Below, one piece after another: positions 10,701 through 25,000 of a stretch of 64,000 bases of DNA. Position 1 is the first letter of the stretch; every line of letters starts with the position of its first letter. The position numbers were made by a program, and so were the translations under genes. This DNA is from Primulina eburnea (lineage: Eukaryota; Streptophyta; Magnoliopsida; Lamiales; Gesneriaceae), in contig NC_133114.1 in NCBI RefSeq assembly GCF_022965805.1, positions 7,398,261 to 7,462,260 on the forward strand. The letters run 5' to 3'. The notes beneath the pieces were generated by a model that was given only the letters and a program-made list of their open reading frames with translations, had not been told where the DNA came from and did not search any database.

Positions 10701-13700
10701 ATCTATCCACAACAACAAAAATAGAATCCCTCCCCTTCTTAGTCCTAGGCAACCCCAAAATAAAGTCCATAGAAATGTCAATCCAAGTTCTTTTTAAGAA
10801 TAGCACGCAAAAGTGTTCCCAAAGTTCTATTGACAACTTCAGTTTGTCCATCCGTTTGAGGATGACAAGTAGTAGAAAACAACAATTTTGTGCCAAGTTT
10901 AGCCCATAAAGTCTTCCAAAAGTAACTCAAGAATTTAACATCGCGACCAGAAACAATAGTCCTAGGCATGCCATGCAACCTAACGACTTCTCTAAAGAAC
11001 AAATCCGCAATGTTTGAAGCATCATCGGTTTTATGACAAGCTATAAAATGTGCCATCTTAGAGAATCTATCCACAACAACCAAAATAGAATCCCTCCCCT
11101 TCTTAGTCCTAGGCAACCCCAAAATAAAGTCCATAGAAATGTCAATCCAAGTTCTTTTTAAGAATAGCACGCAAAAGTGTTCCCAAAGTTCTATTGACAA
11201 CTTCAGTTTGTCCATCCGTTTGAGGATGAAAAGTAGTAGAAAACAACAATTTTGTGCCAAGTTTAGCCCATAGAGTCTTCCAAAAGTAACTCAAGAATTT
11301 AACATCGCGACCAGAAACAATAGTCCTAGGCATGCCATGCAACCTATCGACTTCTCTAAAGAACAAATCCGCCATGTTTGAAGCATCATCGGTTTTATGA
11401 CAAGCTATAAAATGTGCCATCTTAGAGAATCTATCCACAACAACAAAAATAGAATCCCTCCCCTTCTTAGTCCTAGGCAACCCAAAATAAAGTCCATAGA
11501 AATGTCAATCCAAGTTATTTTTAAGAATAGCACGCAAAAGTGTTCCCAAAGTTCTATTGACAACTTCAGTTTGTCCATCCGTTTGAGGATGACAAGTAGT
11601 AGAAAACAACAATTTTGTGCCAAGTTTAGCCCATAAAGTCTTCCAAAAGTAACTCAAGAATTTAACATCGCGACCAGAAACAATAGTCCTAGGCATGCCA
11701 TGCAACCTAACGACTTCTCTAAAGAACAAATCCGCAATGTTTGAAGCATCATCGGTTTTATGACAAGCTATAAAATGTGCCATCTTAGAGAATCTATCCA
11801 CAACAACCAAAATAGAATCCCTCCCCTTCTTAGTCCTAGGCAACCCCAAAATAAAGTCCATAGAAATGTCAATCCAAGTTCTTTTTAAGAATAGCACGCA
11901 AAAGTGTTCCCAAAGTTCTATTGACAACTTCAGTTTGTCCATCCGTTTGAGGATGAAAAGTAGTAGAAAACAACAATTTTGTGCCAAGTTTAGCCCATAA
12001 AGTCTTCCAAAAGTAACTCAAGAATTTAACATCGCGAACAGAATCAATAGTCCTAGGCATGCCATGCAACCTAACGACTTCTCTAAAGAACAAATCCGCA
12101 ATGTTTGAAGCATCATCGGTTTTATGACAAGCTATAAAATGTGCCATCTTAGAGAATCTATCCACAACAACAAAAATAGAATCCCTCCCCTTCTTAGTCC
12201 TAGGCAACCCCAAAATAAAGTCCATAGAAATGTCAATCCAAGTTATTTTTAAGAATAGCACGCAAAAGTGTTCCCAAAGTTCTATTGACAACTTCAGTTT
12301 GTCCATCCGTTTGAGGATGACAAGTAGTAGAAAACAACAATTTTGTGCCAAGTTTAGCCCATAAAGTCTTCCAAAAGTAACTCAAGAATTTAACATCGCG
12401 ACCAGAAACAATAGTCCTAGGCATGCCATGCAACCTAACGACTTCTCTAAAGAACAAATCCGCAATGTTTGAAGCATCATCGGTTTTATGACAAGCTATA
12501 AAATGTGCCATCTTAGAGAATCTATCCACAACAACCAAAATAGAATCCCTCCCCTTCTTAGTCCTAGGCAACCCCAAAATAAAGTCCATAGAAATGTCAA
12601 TCCAAGTTCTTTTTAAGAATAGCACGCAAAAGTGTTCCCAAAGTTCTATTGACAACTTCAGTTTGTCCATCCGTTTGAGGATGAAAAGTAGTAGAAAACA
12701 ACAATTTTGTGCCAAGTTTAGCCCATAGAGTCTTCCAAAAGTAACTCAAGAATTTAACATCGCGACCAGAAACAATAGTCCTAGGCATGCCATGCAACCT
12801 AACGACTTCTCTAAAGAACAAATCCGCAATGTTTGAAGCATCATCGGTTTTATGACAAGCTATAAAATGTGCCATCTTAGAGAATCTATCCACAACAACA
12901 AAAATAGAATCCCTCCCCTTCTTAGTCCTAGGCAACCCCAAAATAAAGTCCATAGAAATGTCAATCCAAGTTCTTTTTAAGAATAGCACGCAAAAGTGTT
13001 CCCAAAGTTCTATTGACAACTTCAGTTTGTCCATCCGTTTGAGGATGACAAGTAGTAGAAAACAACAATTTTGTGCCAAGTTTAGCCCATAAAGTCTTCC
13101 AAAAGTAACTCAAGAATTTAACATCGCGACCAGAAACAATAGTCCTAGGCATGCCATGCAACCTAACGACTTCTCTAAAGAACAAATCCGCAATGTTTGA
13201 AGCATCATCGGTTTTATGACAAGCTATAAAATGTGCCATCTTAGAGAATCTATCCACAACAACCAAAATAGAATCCCTCCCCTTCTTAGTCCTAGGCAAC
13301 CCCAAAATAAAGTCCATAGAAATGTCAATCCAAGTTCTTTTTAAGAATAGCACGCAAAAGTGTTCCCAAAGTTCTATTGACAACTTCAGTTTGTCCATCC
13401 GTTTGAGGATGACAAGTAGTAGAAAACAACAATTTTGTGCCAAGTTTAGCCCATAAAGTCTTCCAAAAGTAACTCAAGAATTTAACATCGCGACAGAAAC
13501 AATAGTCCTAGGCATGCCATGCAACCTAACGACTTCTCTAAAGAACAAATCCGCAATGTTTGAAGCATCATCGGTTTTATGACAAGCTATAAAATGTGCC
13601 ATCTTAGAGAATCTATCCACAACAACCAAAATAGAATCCCTCCCCTTCTTAGTCCTAGGCAACCCCAAAATAAAGTCCATAGAAATGTCAATCCAAGTTC

Positions 13701-16700
13701 TTTTTAAGAATAGCACGCAAAAGTGTTCCCAAAGTTCTATTGACAACTTCAGTTTGTCCATCCGTTTGAGGATGACAAGTAGTAGAAAACAACAATTTTG
13801 TGCCAAGTTTAGCCCATAAAGTCTTCCAAAAGTAACTCAAGAATTTAACATCGCGACCAGAAACAATAGTCCTAGGCATGCCATGCAACCTAACGACTTC
13901 TCTAAAGAACAAATCCGCAATGTTTGAAGCATCATCGGTTTTATGACAAGCTATAAAATGTGCCATCTTAGAGAATCTATCCACAACAACAAAAATAGAA
14001 TCCCTCCCCTTCTTAGTCCTAGGCAACCCCAAAATAAAGTCCATAGAAATGTCAATCCAAGTTCTTTTTAAGAATAGCACGCAAAAGTGTTCCCAAAGTT
14101 CTATTGACAACTTCAGTTTGTCCATCCGTTTGAGGATGACAAGTAGTAGAAAACAACAATTTTGTGCCAAGTTTAGCCCATAAAGTCTTCCAAAAGTAAC
14201 TCAAGAATTTAACATCGCGACCAGAAACAATAGTCCTAGGCATGCCATGCAACCTAACGACTTCTCTAAAGAACAAATCCGCAATGTTTGAAGCATCATC
14301 GGTTTTATGACAAGCTATAAAATGTGCCATCTTAGAGAATCTATCCACAACAACCAAAATAGAATCCCTCCCCTTCTTAGTCCTAGGCAACCCCAAAATA
14401 AAGTCCATAGAAATGTCAATCCAAGTTCTTTTTAAGAATAGCACGCAAAAGTGTTCCCAAAGTTCTATTGACAACTTCAGTTTGTCCATCCGTTTGAGGA
14501 TGAAAAGTAGTAGAAAACAACAATTTTGTGCCAAGTTTAGCCCATAAAGTCTTCCAAAAGTAACTCAAGAATTTAACATCGCGACCAGAAACAATAGTCC
14601 TAGGCATGCCATGCAACCTAACGACTTCTCTAAAGAACAAATCCGCCATGTTTGAAGCATCATCGGTTTTATGACAAGCTATAAAATGTGCCATCTTAGA
14701 GAATCTATCCACAACAACAAAAATAGAATCCCTCCCCTTCTTAGTCCTAGGCAACCCAAAATAAAGTCCATAGAAATGTCAATCCAAGTTATTTTTAAGA
14801 ATAGCACGCAAAGTGTTCCCAAAGTTCTATTGACAACTTCAGTTTGTCCATCCGTTTGAGGATGACAAGTAGTAGAAAACAACAATTTTGTGCCAAGTTT
14901 AGCCCATAAAGTCTTCCAAAAGTAACTCAAGAATTTAACATCGCGACCAGAAACAATAGTCCTAGGCATGCCATGCAACCTAACGACTTCTCTAAAGAAC
15001 AAATCCGCAATGTTTGAAGCATCATCGGTTTTATGACAAGCTATAAAATGTGCCATCTTAGAGAATCTATCCACAACAACCAAAATAGAATCCCTCCCCT
15101 TCTTAGTCCTAGGCAACCCCAAAATAAAGTCCATAGAAATGTCAATCCAAGTTCTTTTTAAGAATAGCACGCAAAAGTGTTCCCAAAGTTCTATTGACAA
15201 CTTCAGTTTGTCCATCCGTTTGAGGATGAAAAGTAGTAGAAAACAACAATTTTGTGCCAAGTTTAGCCCATAAAGTCTTCCAAAAGTAACTCAAGAATTT
15301 AACATCGCGACCAGAAACAATAGTCCTAGGCATGCCATGCAACCTAACGACTTCTCTAAAGAACAAATCCGCAATGTTTGAAGCATCATCGGTTTTATGA
15401 CAAGCTATAAAATGTGCCATCTTAGAGAATCTATCCACAACAACAAAAATAGAATCCCTCCCCTTCTTAGTCCTAGGCAACCCCAAAATAAAGTCCATAG
15501 AAATGTCAATCCAAGTTCTTTTTAAGAATAGCACGCAAAAGTGTTCCCAAAGTTCTATTGACAACTTCAGTTTGTCCATCCGTTTGAGGATGACAAGTAG
15601 TAGAAAACAACAATTTTGTGCCAAGTTTAGCCCATAAAGTCTTCCAAAAGTAACTCAAGAATTTAACATCGCGACCAGAAACAATAGTCCTAGGCATGCC
15701 ATGCAACCTAACGACTTCTCTAAAGAACAAATCCGCAATGTTTGAAGCATCATCGGTTTTATGACAAGCTATAAAATGTGCCATCTTAGAGAATCTATCC
15801 ACAACAACCAAAATAGAATCCCTCCCCTTCTTAGTCCTAGGCAACCCCAAAATAAAGTCCATAGAAATGTCAATCCAAGTTCTTTTTAAGAATAGCACGC
15901 AAAAGTGTTCCCAAAGTTCTATTGACAACTTCAGTTTGTCCATCCGTTTGAGGATGAAAAGTAGTAGAAAACAACAATTTTGTGCCAAGTTTAGCCCATA
16001 AAGTCTTCCAAAAGTAACTCAAGAATTTAACATCGCGACCAGAAACAATAGTCCTAGGCATGCCATGCAACCTAACGACTTCTCTAAAGAACAAATCCGC
16101 CATGTTTGAAGCATCATCGGTTTTATGACAAGCTATAAAATGTGCCATCTTAGAGAATCTATCCACAACAACAAAAATAGAATCCCTCCCCTTCTTAGTC
16201 CTAGGCAACCCCAAAATAAAGTCCATAGAAATGTCAATCCAAGTTCTTTTTAAGAATAGCACGCAAAAGTGTTCCCAAAGTTCTATTGACAACTTCAGTT
16301 TGTCCATCCGTTTGAGGATGACAAGTAGTAGAAAACAACAATTTTGTGCCAAGTTTAGCCCATAAAGTCTTCCAAAAGTAACTCAAGAATTTAACATCGC
16401 GACCAGAAACAATAGTCCTAGGCATGCCATGCAACCTAACGACTTCTCTAAAGAACAAATCCGCAATGTTTGAAGCATCATCGGTTTTATGACAAGCTAT
16501 AAAATGTGCCATCTTAGAGAATCTATCCACAACAACCAAAATAGAATCCCTCCCCTTCTTAGTCCTAGGCAACCCCAAAATAAAGTCCATAGAAATGTCA
16601 ATCCAAGTTCTTTTTAAGAATAGCACGCAAAAGTGTTCCCAAAGTTCTATTGACAACTTCAGTTTGTCCATCCGTTTGAGGATGACAAGTAGTAGAAAAC

Positions 16701-19090
16701 AACAATTTTGTGCCAAGTTTAGCCCATAAAGTCTTCCAAAAGTAACTCAAGAATTTAACATCGCGACCAGAAACAATAGTCCTAGGCATGCCATGCAACC
16801 TAACGACTTCTCTAAAGAACAAATCCGCAATGTTTGAAGCATCATCGGTTTTATGACAAGCTATAAAATGTGCCATCTTAGAGAATCTATCCACAACAAC
16901 AAAAATAGAATCCCTCCCCTTCTTAGTCCTAGGCAACCCCAAAATAAAGTCCATAGAAATGTCAATCCAAGTTCTTTTTAAGAATAGCACGCAAAAGTGT
17001 TCCCAAAGTTCTATTGACAACTTCAGTTTGTCCATCCGTTTGAGGATGACAAGTAGTAGAAAACAACAATTTTGTGCCAAGTTTAGCCCATAAAGTCTTC
17101 CAAAAGTAACTCAAGAATTTAACATCGCGACCAGAAACAATAGTCCTAGGCATGCCATGCAACCTAACGACTTCTCTAAAGAACAAATCCGCAATGTTTG
17201 AAGCATCATCGGTTTTATGACAAGCTATAAAATGTGCCATCTTAGAGAATCTATCCACAACAACCAAAATAGAATCCCTCCCCTTCTTAGTCCTAGGCAA
17301 CCCCAAAATAAAGTCCATAGAAATGTCAATCCAAGTTCTTTTTAAGAATAGCACGCAAAAGTGTTCCCAAAGTTCTATTGACAACTTCAGTTTGTCCATC
17401 CGTTTGAGGATGACAAGTAGTAGAAAACAACAATTTTGTGCCAAGTTTAGCCCATAAAGTCTTCCAAAAGTAACTCAAGAATTTAACATCGCGACCAGAA
17501 ACAATAGTCCTAGGCATGCCATGCAACCTAACGACTTCTCTAAAGAACAAATCCGCAATGTTTGAAGCATCATCGGTTTTATGACAAGCTATAAAATGTG
17601 CCATCTTAGAGAATCTATCCACAACAACAAAAATAGAATCCCTCCCCTTCTTAGTCCTAGGCAACCCCAAAATAAAGTCCATAGAAATGTCAATCCAAGT
17701 TCTTTTTAAGAATAGCACGCAAAAGTGTTCCCAAAGTTCTATTGACAACTTCAGTTTGTCCATCCGTTTGAGGATGACAAGTAGTAGAAAACAACAATTT
17801 TGTGCCAAGTTTAGCCCATAAAGTCTTCCAAAAGTAACTCAAGAATTTAACATCGCGACCAGAAACAATAGTCCTAGGCATGCCATGCAACCTAACGACT
17901 TCTCTAAAGAACAAATCCGCAATGTTTGAAGCATCATCGGTTTTATGACAAGCTATAAAATGTGCCATCTTAGAGAATCTATCCACAACAACCAAAATAG
18001 AATCCCTCCCCTTCTTAGTCCTAGGCAACCCCAAAATAAAGTCCATAGAAATGTCAATCCAAGTTCTTTTTAAGAATAGCACGCAAAAGTGTTCCCAAAG
18101 TTCTATTGACAACTTCAGTTTGTCCATCCGTTTGAGGATGACAAGTAGTAGAAAACAACAATTTTGTGCCAAGTTTAGCCCATAAAGTCTTCCAAAAGTA
18201 ACTCAAGAATTTAACATCGCGACCAGAAACAATAGTCCTAGGCATGCCATGCAACCTAACGACTTCTCTAAAGAACAAATCCGCAATGTTTGAAGCATCA
18301 TCGGTTTTATGACAAGCTATAAAATGTGCCATCTTAGAGAATCTATCCACAACAACAAAATAGAATCCCTCCCCTTCTTAGTCCTAGGCAACCCCAAAAT
18401 AAAGTCCATAGAAATGTCAATCCAAGTTCTTTTTAAGAATAGCACGCAAAAGTGTTCCCAAAGTTCTATTGACAACTTCAGTTTGTCCATCCGTTTGAGG
18501 ATGACAAGTAGTAGAAAACAACAATTTTGTGCCAAGTTTAGCCCATAAAGTCTTCCAAAAGTAACTCAAGAATTTAACATCGCGACCAGAAACAATAGTC
18601 CTAGGCATGCCATGCAACCTAACGACTTCTCTAAAGAACAAATCCGCAATGTTTGAAGCATCATCGGTTTTATGACAAGCTATAAAATGTGCCATCTTAG
18701 AGAATCTATCCACAACAACCAAAATAGAATCCCTCCCCTTCTTAGTCCTAGGCAACCCCAAAATAAAGTCCATAGAAATGTCAATCCAAGTTCTTTTTAA
18801 GAATAGCACGCAAAAGTGTTCCCAAAGTTCTATTGACAACTTCAGTTTGTCCATCCGTTTGAGGATGACAAGTAGTAGAAAACAACAATTTTGTGCCAAG
18901 TTTAGCCCATAAAGTCTTCCAAAAGTAACTCAAGAATTTAACATCGCGACCAGAAACAATAGTCCTAGGCATGCCATGCAACCTAACGACTTCTCTAAAG
19001 AACAAATCCGCAATGTTTGAAGCATCATCGGTTTTATGACAAGCTATAAAATGTGCCATCTTAGAGAATCTATCCACAACAACAAAATAG
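7798..19090 (-). repeat. Dimeric higher-order domain (728 bp) of the satellite
   Basis: A diagnostic base alternates unit by unit: acaaCcaaaatag (Leu before VVVDR) versus acaaCaaaaatag (Phe). Starting at 7798 the order is L F L F ... to about 19.08 kb, with two phase slips where two L units are adjacent (9982/10346 and 13257/13621). The Phe units at 18350 and 19078 have lost an A. Other markers (FILKR versus VILKR, gatgaaaag versus gatgacaag) partly co-vary. This is a two-unit higher-order repeat spread by unequal exchange. Confidence 0.8.
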
Positions 19091-22000
19091 AATCCCTCCC
19101 CTTCTTAGTCCTAGGCAACCCCAAAATAAAGTCCATAGAAATGTCAATCCAAGTTCTTTTTAAGAATAGCACGCAAAAGTGTTCCCAAAGTTCTATTGAC
19201 AACTTCAGTTTGTCCATCCGTTTGAGGATGACAAGTAGTAGAAAACAACAATTTTGTGCCAAGTTTAGCCCATAAAGTCTTCCAAAAGTAACTCAAGAAT
19301 TTAACATCGCGACCAGAAACAATAGTCCTAGGCATGCCATGCAACCTAACGACTTCTCTAAAGAACAAATCCGCAATGTTTGAAGCATCATCGGTTTTAT
19401 GACAAGCTATAAAATGTGCCATCTTAGAGAATCTATCCACAACAACAAAAATAGAATCCCTCCCCTTCTTAGTCCTAGGCAACCCCAAAATAAAGTCCAT
19501 AGAAATGTCAATCCAAGTTCTTTTTAAGAATAGCACGCAAAAGTGTTCCCAAAGTTCTATTGACAACTTCAGTTTGTCCATCCGTTTGAGGATGACAAGT
19601 AGTAGAAAACAACAATTTTGTGCCAAGTTTAGCCCATAAAGTCTTCCAAAAGTAACTCAAGAATTTAACATCGCGACCAGAAACAATAGTCCTAGGCATG
19701 CCATGCAACCTAACGACTTCTCTAAAGAACAAATCCGCCATGTTTGAAGCATCATCGGTTTTATGACAAGCTATAAAATGTGCCATCTTAGAGAATCTAT
19801 CCACAACAACAAAAATAGAATCCCTCCCCTTCTTAGTCCTAGGCAACCCCAAAATAAAGTCCATAGAAATGTCAATCCAAGTTCTTTTTAAGAATAGCAC
19901 GCAAAAGTGTTCCCAAAGTTCTATTGACAACTTCAGTTTGTCCATCCGTTTGAGGATGACAAGTAGTAGAAAACAACAATTTTGTGCCAAGTTTAGCCCA
20001 TAAAGTCTTCCAAAAGTAACTCAAGAATTTAACATCGCGACCAGAAACAATAGTCCTAGGCATGCCATGCAACCTAACGACTTCTCTAAAGAACAAATCC
20101 GCCATGTTTGAAGCATCATCGGTTTTATGACAAGCTATAAAATGTGCCATCTTAGAGAATCTATCCACAACAACAAAATAGAATCCCTCCCCTTCTTAGT
20201 CCTAGGCAACCCCAAAATAAAGTCCATAGAAATGTCAATCCAAGTTCTTTTTAAGAATAGCACGCAAAAGTGTTCCCAAAGTTCTATTGACAACTTCAGT
20301 TTGTCCATCCGTTTGAGGATGACAAGTAGTAGAAAACAACAATTTTGTGCCAAGTTTAGCCCATAAAGTCTTCCAAAAGTAACTCAAGAATTTAACATCG
20401 CGACCAGAAACAATAGTCCTAGGCATGCCATGCAACCTAACGACTTCTCTAAAGAACAAATCCGCAATGTTTGAAGCATCATCGGTTTTATGACAAGCTA
20501 TAAAATGTGCCATCTTAGAGAATCTATCCACAACAACAAAAATAGAATCCCTCCCCTTCTTAGTCCTAGGCAACCCCAAAATAAAGTCCATAGAAATGTC
20601 AATCCAAGTTCTTTTTAAGAATAGCACGCAAAAGTGTTCCCAAAGTTCTATTGACAACTTCAGTTTGTCCATCCGTTTGAGGATGACAAGTAGTAGAAAA
20701 CAACAATTTTGTGCCAAGTTTAGCCCATAAAGTCTTCCAAAAGTAACTCAAGAATTTAACATCGCGACCAGAAACAATAGTCCTAGGCATGCCATGCAAC
20801 CTAACGACTTCTCTAAAGAACAAATCCGCAATGTTTGAAGCATCATCGGTTTTATGACAAGCTATAAAATGTGCCATCTTAGAGAATCTATCCACAACAA
20901 CAAAAATAGAATCCCTCCCCTTCTTAGTCCTAGGCAACCCCAAAATAAAGTCCATAGAAATGTCAATCCAAGTTCTTTTTAAGAATAGCACGCAAAAGTG
21001 TTCCCAAAGTTCTATTGACAACTTCAGTTTGTCCATCCGTTTGAGGATGACAAGTAGTAGAAAACAACAATTTTGTGCCAAGTTTAGCCCATAAAGTCTT
21101 CCAAAAGTAACTCAAGAATTTAACATCGCGACCAGAAACAATAGTCCTAGGCATGCCATGCAACCTAACGACTTCTCTAAAGAACAAATCCGCAATGTTT
21201 GAAGCATCATCGGTTTTATGACAAGCTATAAAATGTGCCATCTTAGAGAATCTATCCACAACAACAAAAATAGAATCCCTCCCCTTCTTAGTCCTAGGCA
21301 ACCCCAAAATAAAGTCCATAGAAATGTCAATCCAAGTTCTTTTTAAGAATAGCACGCAAAAGTGTTCCCAAAGTTCTATTGACAACTTCAGTTTGTCCAT
21401 CCGTTTGAGGATGACAAGTAGTAGAAAACAACAATTTTGTGCCAAGTTTAGCCCATAAAGTCTTCCAAAAGTAACTCAAGAATTTAACATCGCGACCAGA
21501 AACAATAGTCCTAGGCATGCCATGCAACCTAACGACTTCTCTAAAGAACAAATCCGCCATGTTTGAAGCATCATCGGTTTTATGACAAGCTATAAAATGT
21601 GCCATCTTAGAGAATCTATCCACAACAACAAAAATAGAATCCCTCCCCTTCTTAGTCCTAGGCAACCCCAAAATAAAGTCCATAGAAATGTCAATCCAAG
21701 TTCTTTTTAAGAATAGCACGCAAAAGTGTTCCCAAAGTTCTATTGACAACTTCAGTTTGTCCATCCGTTTGAGGATGACAAGTAGTAGAAAACAACAATT
21801 TTGTGCCAAGTTTAGCCCATAAAGTCTTCCAAAAGTAACTCAAGAATTTAACATCGCGACCAGAAACAATAGTCCTAGGCATGCCATGCAACCTAACGAC
21901 TTCTCTAAAGAACAAATCCGCAATGTTTGAAGCATCATCGGTTTTATGACAAGCTATAAAATGTGCCATCTTAGAGAATCTATCCACAACAACAAAAATA

Positions 22001-25000
22001 GAATCCCTCCCCTTCTTAGTCCTAGGCAACCCCAAAATAAAGTCCATAGAAATGTCAATCCAAGTTCTTTTTAAGAATAGCACGCAAAAGTGTTCCCAAA
22101 GTTCTATTGACAACTTCAGTTTGTCCATCCGTTTGAGGATGACAAGTAGTAGAAAACAACAATTTTGTGCCAAGTTTAGCCCATAAAGTCTTCCAAAAGT
22201 AACTCAAGAATTTAACATCGCGACCAGAAACAATAGTCCTAGGCATGCCATGCAACCTAACGACTTCTCTAAAGAACAAATCCGCAATGTTTGAAGCATC
22301 ATCGGTTTTATGACAAGCTATAAAATGTGCCATCTTAGAGAATCTATCCACAACAACCAAAATAGAATCCCTCCCCTTCTTAGTCCTAGGCAACCCCAAA
22401 ATAAAGTCCATAGAAATGTCAATCCAAGTTCTTTTTAAGAATAGCACGCAAAAGTGTTCCCAAAGTTCTATTGACAACTTCAGTTTGTCCATCCGTTTGA
22501 GGATGACAAGTAGTAGAAAACAACAATTTTGTGCCAAGTTTAGCCCATAAAGTCTTCCAAAAGTAACTCAAGAATTTAACATCGCGACCAGAAACAATAG
22601 TCCTAGGCATGCCATGCAACCTAACGACTTCTCTAAAGAACAAATCCGCCATGTTTGAAGCATCATCGGTTTTATGACAAGCTATAAAATGTGCCATCTT
22701 AGAGAATCTATCCACAACAACAAAAATAGAATCCCTCCCCTTCTTAGTCCTAGGCAACCCCAAAATAAAGTCCATAGAAATGTCAATCCAAGTTCTTTTT
22801 AAGAATAGCACGCAAAAGTGTTCCCAAAGTTCTATTGACAACTTCAGTTTGTCCATCCGTTTGAGGATGACAAGTAGTAGAAAACAACAATTTTGTGCCA
22901 AGTTTAGCCCATAAAGTCTTCCAAAAGTAACTCAAGAATTTAACATCGCGACCAGAAACAATAGTCCTAGGCATGCCATGCAACCTAACGACTTCTCTAA
23001 AGAACAAATCCGCAATGTTTGAAGCATCATCGGTTTTATGACAAGCTATAAAATGTGCCATCTTAGAGAATCTATCCACAACAACAAAATAGAATCCCTC
23101 CCCTTCTTAGTCCTAGGCAACCCCAAAATAAAGTCCATAGAAATGTCAATCCAAGTTCTTTTTAAGAATAGCACGCAAAAGTGTTCCCAAAGTTCTATTG
23201 ACAACTTCAGTTTGTCCATCCGTTTGAGGATGACAAGTAGTAGAAAACAACAATTTTGTGCCAAGTTTAGCCCATAAAGTCTTCCAAAAGTAACTCAAGA
23301 ATTTAACATCGCGACCAGAAACAATAGTCCTAGGCATGCCATGCAACCTAACGACTTCTCTAAAGAACAAATCCGCAATGTTTGAAGCATCATCGGTTTT
23401 ATGACAAGCTATAAAATGTGCCATCTTAGAGAATCTATCCACAACAACAAAAATAGAATCCCTCCCCTTCTTAGTCCTAGGCAACCCCAAATAAAGTCCA
23501 TAGAAATGTCAATCCAAGTTCTTTTTAAGAATAGCACGCAAAAGTGTTCCCAAAGTTCTATTGACAACTTCAGTTTGTCCATCCGTTTGAGGATGACAAG
23601 TAGTAGAAAACAACAATTTTGTGCCAAGTTTAGCCCATAAAGTCTTCCAAAAGTAACTCAAGAATTTAACATCGCGACCAGAAACAATAGTCCTAGGCAT
23701 GCCATGCAACCTAACGACTTCTCTAAAGAACAAATCCGCAATGTTTGAAGCATCATCGGTTTTATGACAAGCTATAAAATGTGCCATCTTAGAGAATCTA
23801 TCCACAACAACAAAAATAGAATCCCTCCCCTTCTTAGTCCTAGGCAACCCCAAAATAAAGTCCATAGAAATGTCAATCCAAGTTCTTTTTAAGAATAGCA
23901 CGCAAAAGTGTTCCCAAAGTTCTATTGACAACTTCAGTTTGTCCATCCGTTTGAGGATGACAAGTAGTAGAAAACAACAATTTTGTGCCAAGTTTAGCCC
24001 ATAAAGTCTTCCAAAAGTAACTCAAGAATTTAACATCGCGACCAGAAACAATAGTCCTAGGCATGCCATGCAACCTAACGACTTCTCTAAAGAACAAATC
24101 CGCAATGTTTGAAGCATCATCGGTTTTATGACAAGCTATAAAATGTGCCATCTTAGAGAATCTATCCACAACAACAAAAATAGAATCCCTCCCCTTCTTA
24201 GTCCTAGGCAACCCCAAAATAAAGTCCATAGAAATGTCAATCCAAGTTCTTTTAAGAATAGCACGCAAAAGTGTTCCCAAAGTTCTATTGACAACTTCAG
24301 TTTGTCCATCCGTTTGAGGATGACAAGTAGTAGAAAACAACAATTTTGTGCCAAGTTTAGCCCATAAAGTCTTCCAAAAGTAACTCAAGAATTTAACATC
24401 GCGACCAGAATCAATAGTCCTAGGCATGCCATGCAACCTAACGACTTCTCTAAAGAACAAATCCGCAATGTTTGAAGCATCATCGGTTTTATGACAAGCT
24501 ATAAAATGTGCCATCTTAGAGAATCTATCCACAACAACAAAAATAGAATCCCTCCCCTTCTTAGTCCTAGGCAACCCCAAAATAAAGTCCATAGAAATGT
24601 CAATCCAAGTTCTTTTTAAGAATAGCACGCAAAAGTGTTCCCAAAGTTCTATTGACAACTTCAGTTTGTCCATCCGTTTGAGGATGACAAGTAGTAGAAA
24701 ACAACAATTTTGTGCCAAGTTTAGCCCATAAAGTCTTCCAAAAGTAACTCAAGAATTTAACATCGCGACCAGAAACAATAGTCCTAGGCATGCCATGCAA
24801 CCTAACGACTTCTCTAAAGAACAAATCCGCCATGTTTGAAGCATCATCGGTTTTATGACAAGCTATAAAATGTGCCATCTTAGAGAATCTATCCACAACA
24901 ACAAAATAGAATCCCTCCCCTTCTTAGTCCTAGGCAACCCCAAAATAAAGTCCATAGAAATGTCAATCCAAGTTCTTTTTAAGAATAGCACGCAAAAGTG

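Noticed and set aside
8594..18172. Dozens of ~160-aa minus-strand frames starting MAQNCC as a tandem gene family
   Set aside because: They start at TTG, not ATG. The first 35 residues are an out-of-frame reading of the adjacent unit's integrase and the end is the TGA created at each junction. They are by-products of a 364-bp repeat.
18309..18548. Recurring ~79-aa plus-strand frames (MTSYKMCHL...) opposite the array
   Set aside because: They are the antisense shadow of the integrase unit, repeated with the satellite period and without any domain.
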